In this document: positions 1-5,456 of the stretch, piece by piece | Layout of the letters: each line of letters begins with the position of its first letter | How positions within the stretch are numbered: position 1 is the first letter of the stretch | NCBI GenBank assembly: GCA_903821255.1 | Contig: CAIJKT010001169.1 | Location: 1 to 5,456, forward strand | Source of the DNA: an uncultured Lentisphaeria bacterium | Lineage (GTDB): Bacteria > Verrucomicrobiota > Lentisphaeria > Victivallales > Victivallaceae | Length of the DNA stretch: 5,456 bases | Reading direction: 5' to 3' | Program-made: the position numbers and the translations under genes | The notes under the pieces: generated by a model | Told to the model about the DNA's origin: nothing | Database searches by the model: none | The model's input: the letters and a program-made list of their open reading frames with translations, nothing else

Positions 1-1
1 A

Positions 2-1651
2 ACATTGCCCGGAATGAAACATCTTGATCCGGTGACTCGGCGTTTTGTCGAATGTCACCGGGAGGATAGCGCCTATATTTCCATTTCCCGGCCCCAGGTT
101 TTATTTTATGCCGGGGTATCGGCAGCCATGCTTGTATTCCTGAAATACCGCTGGGACTATTTCCTGTTCACCATTACCGCGCTGATGGCGTTCTGGTATT
201 TCAGCGCGGCGATCTTCCGGATAGGCGCCTGCTGCGTTTCAATGCTCGGTTTCGGCGAAAGAAAGGTATCCGCGGACGAAATGGCGGCCATTACCGATGA
301 AGAACTGACGGTATATACCATTCTGGTGCCGCTTTACCATGAAGCGAATATCGCGGAAAAGATCATCCTCAACATCGGCAAACTGGACTATCCGGCGGAC
401 AAACTGGACGTCAAGCTGCTGCTGGAAAGCGACGACCATGAGACTATCCATGCGCTGAAGCGCTGTTTTCTGCCCGGTAATTACAAGATAATCGTGGTTC
501 CGGATTCGCAGCCGAAGACCAAACCCCGCGCCTGCAACTTCGGGTTGAAGTATGCCCGCGGGGAGTATTGCGTGATTTATGACGCCGAGGACCGTCCGGA
601 GCCGGACCAGTTGAAAAAGGCGGTTGCCGTATTCCGGAGCACGCCCCGCGAAATGGCATGTGTCCAGGCGAAATTGAACTATTACAACTCCCGTCAGAAT
701 CTGCTGACCAGGCTGTTCACGGTGGAGTATTCCACAACCTTTGATCTGATGCTGCCCGGTATGCAGACTTTCAACTTGCCCCTGCCGCTGGGCGGCACTT
801 CCAACCATTTCCGCACTGAAGCGTTGCGGGAACTTGGCGGGTGGGACCCGTTCAACGTTACCGAGGACTGCGATCTGGGAATCAGGATTTACACGCATGG
901 CTATCAGACCTGCCTGCTGGATTCCACCACCTGGGAAGAGGCCAATTCCGATGTCTGGAACTGGATCCGCCAGCGCTCCCGCTGGGTGAAAGGTTTCATC
1001 CAGACGCATCTCAGCCATACCCGGCATCCGGTGAACACGCTGCGCCAGTTGGGACTGTGGGGATTTTTCGGTTTCTACATGAGCGTCGGCGCCAGCGCGT
1101 TCATGATGTTGGTCAACATAATTTACTGGATGGCCGGCGGATTTTATCTGCTGCTGTTCCTGGATGCGCTTTCCAGCGGGCTTACACCCTGGGAAATCAT
1201 TGCCGGGCCGCATAATTTTAACGATTATCACGGGCTGTCGGTTTTCGGCATGCGCCTTGAACCCTGGCCGCTGTTTTACTGGGGTGAGACTGAAAGCCGT
1301 TTCTGGTCGGTGCTATCGGTCATTTTTTTCGTGACCACCATACTGCTGGTACTTGCCAATTTTCTGTTTATGGGCGTGCATATCCTGGCCTGCATTAAAC
1401 GGCGGTATTACCATCTGCTGCCGGCCGCCTTGCTGATGCCGTTCTACTGGCTGCTGATCTCAATCGGAGCCTGGAAAGGCTTTATCCAGCTTTTTTTCAA
1501 CCCGTTCTACTGGGAAAAAACCATTCACGGGCTGGATGCCGGGACTCAGGCGGCAAAGACTTCCATGTTTGAAAATGTTCCATCCGGAATTAAAATTTTA
1601 ACTGTTCAGCCAACAACCGCGCAAACCGCGGAGGAGAATAAGATATCATGA
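2..1651 (+). CDS. Membrane-bound family 2 glycosyltransferase (XagB/NfrB-like), 5' end probably outside window
   Basis: Predicted inner-membrane GT2 enzyme that transfers sugar from a nucleotide-sugar donor to a growing polysaccharide; the product cannot be told from sequence. Numbering from the TTG at position 5, two hydrophobic segments (about 31-48 and 50-72) precede a cytosolic GT-A domain (about 103-335). Visible motifs are LLLESDD (138-144), the DxD-type YDAEDRP (192-198), PLGGTSNHF (261-269), the acceptor-side VTED (285-288) and Q-R-S-R-W (323-327), as in processive cellulose/PNAG-synthase relatives. Further membrane segments lie at about 351-390, 433-460 and 471-488, followed by a polar tail of roughly 40 residues. 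All catalytic motifs are intact. The frame is open to the window edge, and neither the TTG at 5 nor the ATG at 14 has a ribosome binding site, so the true start is likely upstream. Relatives often carry an N-terminal MshEN-type domain there. The stop overlaps the next gene by four bases, indicating co-expression. Family call is firm; the specific role is not. Confidence 0.9.
   Translation, partial: TLPGMKHLDPVTRRFVECHREDSAYISISRPQVLFYAGVSAAMLVFLKYRWDYFLFTITALMAFWYFSAAIFRIGACCVSMLGFGERKVSADEMAAITDEELTVYTILVPLYHEANIAEKIILNIGKLDYPADKLDVKLLLESDDHETIHALKRCFLPGNYKIIVVPDSQPKTKPRACNFGLKYARGEYCVIYDAEDRPEPDQLKKAVAVFRSTPREMACVQAKLNYYNSRQNLLTRLFTVEYSTTFDLMLPGMQTFNLPLPLGGTSNHFRTEALRELGGWDPFNVTEDCDLGIRIYTHGYQTCLLDSTTWEEANSDVWNWIRQRSRWVKGFIQTHLSHTRHPVNTLRQLGLWGFFGFYMSVGASAFMMLVNIIYWMAGGFYLLLFLDALSSGLTPWEIIAGPHNFNDYHGLSVFGMRLEPWPLFYWGETESRFWSVLSVIFFVTTILLVLANFLFMGVHILACIKRRYYHLLPAALLMPFYWLLISIGAWKGFIQLFFNPFYWEKTIHGLDAGTQAAKTSMFENVPSGIKILTVQPTTAQTAEENKIS
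1630..1636 (+). promoter_or_regulatory. Ribosome binding site of the pseudopilin gene at 1648
   Basis: The purine-rich GGAGGAG lies 11 bases before the ATG at 1648 and inside the last codons of the glycosyltransferase gene. Together with the ATGA stop/start overlap, it supports this start and suggests translational coupling. Confidence 0.7.
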
Positions 1652-2343
1652 GCATATTTAGAAGAAATGGACGGACCCGCCGGAATTTTACACTCATTGA
1701 ATTGCTCGTGGTGATCAGCATCATCGCAATATTGGCCGGGCTGCTGCTGCCTTCACTCAACAAGGCAAGGCAGAAAGCGAGGCGGATTACCTGTATCAAC
1801 AATCTGCGCCAGATGGGCATGCTGATTCAAAATTACCGGATTGATTTCAAAGAAGCGTTTCCGCCATGGATTTCCACGCTCTATCCGACATATACCACCA
1901 GCCTGAAAATTTATCACTGCCCGGACGACAAAAACGATCCTGGAACAGTTCCGTCACAATGGTATACGCATCCGATGAAACAATATTCGAATGCCTATGA
2001 CCGTCCCGGCAATGTGAGTTTTTTCGATCCGAACGGCAATAACCCGAATGCGGATGTGACCAGAATCAGCTATTTTTATGAATTTACGGAAGCGGAATGC
2101 CTGGGCTGGGGCAACAATGCTGGCAAAACCTGGAACCAGGTCAAAACCAGTTCCATCCGTTCAGATTCCAATCCGTACAGCGTCAATGTAAAATATTCAG
2201 CCATATTAAGCTTCTTCCCGGTGGTGCGCTGCTGCTGGCATGCCGATCCGGAACAGAATTACTCGCCCTATTTGAATGTCTCATATAACGGGAACTGCTT
2301 CTTCAGCGAAATGGAATGGGAACGGGCATTCTGGATGCCGTAA
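1648..2343 (+). CDS. Prepilin-type N-terminal cleavage/methylation domain protein (type II secretion pseudopilin-like)
   Basis: A 231-residue protein with a type IV prepilin/pseudopilin signature: a basic 13-residue leader, then F14-T-L-I-E18 and a hydrophobic helix to about residue 36. Glu at mature position +5 is present, but the residue before the predicted cleavage site is Asn13 instead of the usual Gly. After the helix comes C49-I-N-N-L-R-Q-M-G, then H90-C-P-D-D, both typical of the large Lentisphaerota/Planctomycetota pseudopilin-like families. The C-terminal H-X9-DG motif is not intact; a possible diverged counterpart is H198, 15 residues, then N214-G215 within NVSYNG. The mature protein would be anchored by its N-terminal helix with an outward-facing domain of about 195 residues. 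The start is supported by GGAGGAG and by the four-base overlap with the upstream glycosyltransferase gene. Ligand and function are unknown. It is unlikely to be a major pilin because of its size and its family. Confidence 0.88.
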   Translation: MSIFRRNGRTRRNFTLIELLVVISIIAILAGLLLPSLNKARQKARRITCINNLRQMGMLIQNYRIDFKEAFPPWISTLYPTYTTSLKIYHCPDDKNDPGTVPSQWYTHPMKQYSNAYDRPGNVSFFDPNGNNPNADVTRISYFYEFTEAECLGWGNNAGKTWNQVKTSSIRSDSNPYSVNVKYSAILSFFPVVRCCWHADPEQNYSPYLNVSYNGNCFFSEMEWERAFWMP

Positions 2344-2415
2344 ATCTAAGCAGTCTGAGAAAAATTATGTTGACCGGGAAGCGCAGTTTTAAACCATTAT
2401 TGGATGAAATGGCAG
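2344..2415. other. Intergenic gap between convergent genes
   Basis: Seventy-two AT-rich bases separate the stops of two convergent pseudopilin-like genes. A terminator is expected here for both directions, but I find no GC-rich inverted repeat followed by a T-run on either strand. Termination may be Rho-dependent or may extend into the opposing gene. Confidence 0.5.
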
Positions 2416-2916
2416 TTACTTAATTTGCAATTCAAAAACGTCCAGGATTTTTCCATCCGAATAAAGGTAGTTTCTCTTTCCTGCATGGAAATTATCCACA
2501 TCCCCGCAAAACGGAGCGGAAATCAGATTATTTCCTATGACAAACATGTGCTTGTCAATTTTCATGCCGTTAATCATCGTATTCCACTCGTAACTTGAAC
2601 CAAACGCTTTATACGAACTGACATCCGCCGGGCACTCAAAGATTTTGACATTGCCGCCGGCATAGGGACGCATTACATCTTTAAGCGCCGGCATACCGTC
2701 CGCGGAGTTAAGTCTTGCGCACCGCGGAAGCGCGTCTTTATTGTCCGTGGCATACGAATTGATGCATATTCCTATTTGTTTCAGGTTGTTTAAGCAGGCG
2801 GTCATTTTTGACGAGTTCCTGATTTTATTATATACCGGAAACGACAGCGCGGCGAGCGCACATATTATTACCATGACAACCAGCAGTTCGACGAGTGTGA
2901 ATTTATATGATTTCAT
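2416..2916 (-). CDS. Prepilin-type cleavage/methylation domain protein with H-X9-DG motif
   Basis: A 166-residue pseudopilin-like protein. A five-residue leader (MKSYK) is followed by F6-T-L-V-E10 and a hydrophobic helix to about residue 28. Glu at +5 is present; the residue before the predicted cleavage site is Lys5, not Gly. Next come C41-L-N-N-L-K-Q-I-G, a central F-E-C95-P-A-D motif, and S-S-Y-E-W-N (107-112). Near the C-terminus is an exact H144-X9-D154-G155 motif, matching the 'prepilin-type processing-associated H-X9-DG' domain common in Lentisphaerota and Planctomycetota. The protein should sit in the inner membrane by its N-terminal helix or be assembled into a type II secretion-like pseudopilus. 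It is short for this group, whose members often exceed 200 residues, but has every landmark, so it appears intact. It lies 7 bases downstream of an unknown membrane-protein gene and is probably co-transcribed with it. Family call is strong; the biological substrate is unknown. Confidence 0.9.
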   Translation of the reverse strand: MKSYKFTLVELLVVMVIICALAALSFPVYNKIRNSSKMTACLNNLKQIGICINSYATDNKDALPRCARLNSADGMPALKDVMRPYAGGNVKIFECPADVSSYKAFGSSYEWNTMINGMKIDKHMFVIGNNLISAPFCGDVDNFHAGKRNYLYSDGKILDVFELQIK

Positions 2917-2923
2917 CTTGTAT

Positions 2924-3466
2924 TCACCTTGGTTTTGAGTTGATTTTGGAGATGAGTTTGTTAACTATCGGGGCGTACAATGCCCGTTCATCGGCTGGTA
3001 CCTCTTTCACATACACCTGGATCGCCTCGTTCAAAAATTCCTTATTGAAAACCTTGTCAGTATCCTGATTGATCACATATTTCTCATCGATATATGCGAT
3101 AATCGCATCAACTTTTTTCTGTTTTTCCTCTGGCGTAGTGATTCCTTTGAATTTCTTTCTTAATTCCTCAATTCCCTGCCTGGCGGCAAGCCTTATCACC
3201 GGTACTCTGACTGCATCCGGCAGATTCGCCATAGTGTTGACAACGGCCAGCTTTTCCGCAGAGTTCAATTGTCCCGGACGGATGAGGGCGTTCACATATG
3301 TATTGAATTTGTCTTTCGCGACCGGCAATCCAGGTTCTTCGCTTTTAAAAAAATGAACCTTAATTATCCAGATCATTAAAAAACATATTAACCCGGTGCC
3401 GGCCAAAGCCCAAATCCACAGTTTGCGCTTTTTACGGTCACGGTCTTTGCGGTCGCTATTTTTCAT
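2924..3466 (-). CDS. Small single-pass membrane protein of unknown function
   Basis: I do not recognise this 180-residue protein. It starts with a strongly basic/polar stretch (residues 1-15, rich in K, R and D), followed by one hydrophobic segment (about 16-40) rich in Trp, Leu and Ile. The rest (about 41-180) is charged and probably alpha-helical, without cysteines. The positive-inside rule puts the N-terminus in the cytoplasm and the C-terminal domain in the periplasm. The frame is open further upstream to a TTG at 3520, but the ATG at 3466 is preferred because GAGGA lies 5 bases before it. The gene ends 7 bases before a pseudopilin-like gene on the same strand, so the two likely form a transcription unit. 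The topology recalls bitopic assembly components of type II secretion/type IV pilus systems, but no sequence motif supports that. This stretch looks richer in A/T than the glycosyltransferase gene. Confidence 0.75.
   Translation of the reverse strand: MKNSDRKDRDRKKRKLWIWALAGTGLICFLMIWIIKVHFFKSEEPGLPVAKDKFNTYVNALIRPGQLNSAEKLAVVNTMANLPDAVRVPVIRLAARQGIEELRKKFKGITTPEEKQKKVDAIIAYIDEKYVINQDTDKVFNKEFLNEAIQVYVKEVPADERALYAPIVNKLISKINSKPR
2925..2930 (-). promoter_or_regulatory. Ribosome binding site of the H-X9-DG pseudopilin gene
   Basis: On the minus strand AAGGTG sits 8 bases before the ATG at 2916-2914. It overlaps the last codon and TGA stop of the upstream membrane-protein gene, so ribosomes finishing that gene stop directly over this site, which fits coupled translation. 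Confidence 0.65.
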
Positions 3467-3471
3467 TTCCT

Positions 3472-3476
3472 TCCTC
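3472..3476 (-). promoter_or_regulatory. Ribosome binding site fixing the start at 3466
   Basis: GAGGA on the minus strand, within the purine run GAAAGAGGAAGGAA, is 5 bases from the ATG at 3466-3464. The alternative TTG at 3520 has no comparable site, which decides the start of the unknown membrane protein. Confidence 0.65.
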
Positions 3477-3491
3477 TTTCCATATACCGCT

Positions 3492-3520
3492 AATTTAATG
3501 GCAAGAGTGTATTTTAACAA
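3492..3520 (-). promoter_or_regulatory. Possible sigma-70-type promoter for the membrane protein/pseudopilin pair
   Basis: On the minus strand TTGTTA (3520-3515) and TAAATT (3497-3492) are separated by 17 bases and match the -35 and -10 consensus at four of six positions each. Transcription would begin about 20 bases before the ATG at 3466. Such matches are common by chance in AT-rich DNA, so this is only a candidate. Confidence 0.22.
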
Positions 3521-3570
3521 AGTAAATTCTTAAAAAAATGGATTTTATCGTATCAATTAATCAAAAATCT

Positions 3571-5456
3571 TCACCTTAGATTAATTCCGGCAGACAATCC
3601 GAATCTCACCAGGAAATAGTCATCCGTCCACGATTCCTGTTTTATCCGGTTTTCCGGTTTTGACCATTCCAGATCCGGCAGATAAGTTCCCGGCTTGAAA
3701 TCACGGCTGATAAAGGAATATGGCCCGACCGAACAAAGTTCACCCAGCGTGTGATGATGCGGTCCCAGCAGATTGCGCAGACTGTTGCGCAGTTCCACTT
3801 TAATATGGTTGGAGCCTTGACGCAGCATACCGGTGATGTCGGCGGTGAGCGGACGGCTGTTGAAAAGATGCTCAACCGGCTTGCCATTCAGCCATATTCT
3901 GGCGGTGATTGCATCCAGACACTCAAAACTTATTGCCGTAAAGCTGCCATGCGGGATTATGAATTCCGCCGACATCCTGACCGCTCCGGCGTAGAACGGC
4001 AGTCCGCTTAACGTCAATTCGCCGTCTGAGCAGTTTGTCTTTTCTCCAAGGTAAACCGGGCCGTGCAGCCGGGTAACGCGACGTTCGGGAAGTTCTGTTC
4101 TCCAGATATCGTGCGAGATCTGGATTGGCAGTTTGTCCGCGGCAACCGGGATTCCGTACACGCCGAAATCGCCGGTAAGGTATGCGCTTTCCAGTTCCGT
4201 GCCGTAACGCAATGCCGGGTTGTCGTATTTTGTCGGGTCGCCATAGACGAAATCCAGTTTGAATTCGATGGTGTTCAATTCTTGAATCAGCAAATGCGAG
4301 ATGTCGGTTTTCAAAATCGATTGATCCAGATAACAGTCATGGCCCGTCACCAGATTATGATTATTCACCTTCAACGGAGTCCCCGCCGGAAGTTCGGCGG
4401 CAAAGTCGATGCTGATGTCTGAAGTTATTTTGCTGATGAACGAATGCCTTAGATAAAGCGGTCCGTTATAACGTTGTTCGTCCAGTCGCATTTTCAATCC
4501 AATGCACGGTTCGGCTGAGTTCCAGTTTTTTCCGTCAAAGCTCCATTCCGCGAAGTCCAGCGGCAGGCTGTTAGGCCCGGCGCATTCAAGCCGCCACGGA
4601 CCGGTAATTGGCAGCGCCGCCTCCATCTGTATTTTGCTTTCAACAAGAACCGGCGCAGCGGGTAATTCCGTCAGCAGCAGGACTCTGGTCTGGGCAGGGG
4701 CCAGCAATACTGTATTCTCTGAAAATTGCCGGTTTTCTCCTGAATCAAGACAAAGCTCGATTCGCTGATTATGACTGTCTTTAAGCTCAATCACTGCATC
4801 TTCATGCCGGGATGAATTGAACATGACCAGCAATTCGCCGTTTTCAGTCCGGCGGCGCTGGATAAAGACATTATGATGGTTGTGTCCGGCAAGCTTATGC
4901 TGAGTCGGCAATACCTGCTCAATTGCCGTCTCCAATTCGGCGGTATTTTCAATATGACAAACGGATATCCGGCTCAGGCGATGCGCGGCGGCGCCGGCCT
5001 CGCCATCGGTCAGTTGCGGCAGCGTTCCGCAGGTGATGATCCGGCCGCCATGACGGCTGAATTCTTCCAGCAATTGCAGGGTTGACTCACGAATGGTGTG
5101 CATTGGCGGAACGATCACCGCTCGATATTGCATTTTACCGACGGTGAAGCCGCCGTTCTGGACTGTCGCGAAACGGGCCATGAAGTCCTCGTCGCCCAGT
5201 TCAAAGTCATAGTGACGGCGGAACATTTCCTGCAAGATGGAGTTCAATTCGCGGTCCAGCGATTCCAGCCGCGCGTCCGCATTATTGCCGCGTTGCAGAC
5301 ACCAGCCGCTTTCCGCCGGATGGATAATCAGAAAATCGGCGCTGAAATCGCCTTCCCGCAGCAGACAGGTCAACCGGGCCTGCCAGTCCTCAACCGCCGC
5401 ATGTTCCTGCCAGTAAGGCGGGTGCCATGTGAAAGTCGGCGGGTAATCCCGTTTCC
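3571..5456 (-). CDS. Glycoside hydrolase, GH106 (alpha-L-rhamnosidase)-like, C-terminal 627 residues (5' end outside window)
   Basis: Probable enzyme removing terminal rhamnose from plant- or algal-type polysaccharide. The frame is open to the right edge, continuing upstream of the first possible start (TTG at 5373) with K-R-D-Y-P-P-T-F and a W-rich stretch, a pattern I associate with GH106 catalytic regions. The start and most of the catalytic barrel are therefore missing. In visible numbering (1 at the edge), about 1-150 hold the end of the core with an alpha/beta domain, including DFLIIHPAESGW, HYDFELGDED (81-90) and YRAVIVPP. About 190-260 resemble a beta-sandwich. About 280-400 and 480-565 look like sugar-binding jelly-roll domains as in GH2/GH106 enzymes, with LTGDFGVYG (426-434), WLNGKPV (521-527) and NLLGPHH (561-567). 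The C-terminus ends naturally at a TGA. Catalytic glutamates cannot be assigned from this part. A related beta-sandwich hydrolase family is the main alternative. A signal peptide, if any, would lie outside the window. Confidence 0.78.
   Translation of the reverse strand, partial: KRDYPPTFTWHPPYWQEHAAVEDWQARLTCLLREGDFSADFLIIHPAESGWCLQRGNNADARLESLDRELNSILQEMFRRHYDFELGDEDFMARFATVQNGGFTVGKMQYRAVIVPPMHTIRESTLQLLEEFSRHGGRIITCGTLPQLTDGEAGAAAHRLSRISVCHIENTAELETAIEQVLPTQHKLAGHNHHNVFIQRRRTENGELLVMFNSSRHEDAVIELKDSHNQRIELCLDSGENRQFSENTVLLAPAQTRVLLLTELPAAPVLVESKIQMEAALPITGPWRLECAGPNSLPLDFAEWSFDGKNWNSAEPCIGLKMRLDEQRYNGPLYLRHSFISKITSDISIDFAAELPAGTPLKVNNHNLVTGHDCYLDQSILKTDISHLLIQELNTIEFKLDFVYGDPTKYDNPALRYGTELESAYLTGDFGVYGIPVAADKLPIQISHDIWRTELPERRVTRLHGPVYLGEKTNCSDGELTLSGLPFYAGAVRMSAEFIIPHGSFTAISFECLDAITARIWLNGKPVEHLFNSRPLTADITGMLRQGSNHIKVELRNSLRNLLGPHHHTLGELCSVGPYSFISRDFKPGTYLPDLEWSKPENRIKQESWTDDYFLVRFGLSAGINLR

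Larger units (their letters stand above)
3467..3570. other. Intergenic region upstream of the membrane protein/pseudopilin pair
   Basis: An AT-rich 104-base gap between the stop of the glycoside hydrolase gene and the next minus-strand start. It is long enough to hold a promoter for the downstream pair. It contains a run of seven T on the minus strand (3538-3532) but no stable GC-rich hairpin before it. Confidence 0.5.

Noticed and set aside
239..1231. A 330-codon open frame on the minus strand inside the glycosyltransferase gene
   Set aside because: It is antisense to a clear GT2 protein with all its motifs, has a low-complexity Q/R/G-rich translation without recognisable domains, and is explained by the codon usage of the real gene.
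2404..2598. A 64-codon plus-strand frame after the first pseudopilin gene
   Set aside because: It lies almost wholly antisense to the H-X9-DG pseudopilin gene, with no convincing ribosome binding site.
3466..3520. Extended TTG start for the small membrane protein, adding 18 residues
   Set aside because: There is no ribosome binding site before the TTG, whereas GAGGA precedes the ATG at 3466 at a suitable distance.
3532..3569. Possible intrinsic terminator after the glycoside hydrolase gene on the minus strand (GATTTT/AAAATC followed by seven T)
   Set aside because: The stem is only six, mostly A-T, pairs with a 17-base loop, too weak to support a call.
3751..5085. Several open frames of 70-119 codons on the plus strand within the glycoside hydrolase gene
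   Set aside because: They lie opposite a continuous, well-motifed coding frame, and their translations show no recognisable domain.

Overview
The window looks like a chromosomal segment from a Lentisphaerota (Victivallis/Lentisphaera-like) or closely related PVC-superphylum bacterium. The main clue is two prepilin-like proteins with the N-terminal block F-T-L-[IV]-E-L-L-V-V followed by C-[IL]-N-N-L-[RK]-Q-[MI]-G. One of them also has an H-X9-DG motif near its C-terminus. Such proteins are expanded in Lentisphaerota and Planctomycetota and often lie near carbohydrate-active enzymes, as here. The assignment rests on motif recognition, not on a search.

Layout. On the + strand, from the left edge, is a membrane glycosyltransferase of family GT2 (open at its 5' end, stop at 1651). 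It overlaps by four bases (ATGA) a pseudopilin-like gene (1648-2343). A 72-base gap separates this pair from a convergent minus-strand set. Read in transcription order, that set is a large glycoside hydrolase of GH106 (alpha-L-rhamnosidase) type (5456 to 3571, 5' end outside the window), a 104-base gap, a small single-pass membrane protein of unknown function (3466-2924), and a second pseudopilin-like gene (2916-2416). The last two are separated by 7 bases, and the ribosome binding site of the second overlaps the stop of the first.

How the genes may work together (inference). The GH106-like enzyme would act on rhamnose-containing polysaccharide. The pseudopilin-like proteins would be membrane-anchored and processed by a prepilin peptidase, with C-terminal domains facing outward. 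The GT2 enzyme would polymerise or export a surface polysaccharide. The tight pairing of one pseudopilin with a GT2 and of the other with an unknown bitopic membrane protein is the most interesting part of the window. I see no RNA gene, CRISPR array, insertion sequence or convincing intrinsic terminator. No stretch over about 105 bases lacks a gene.
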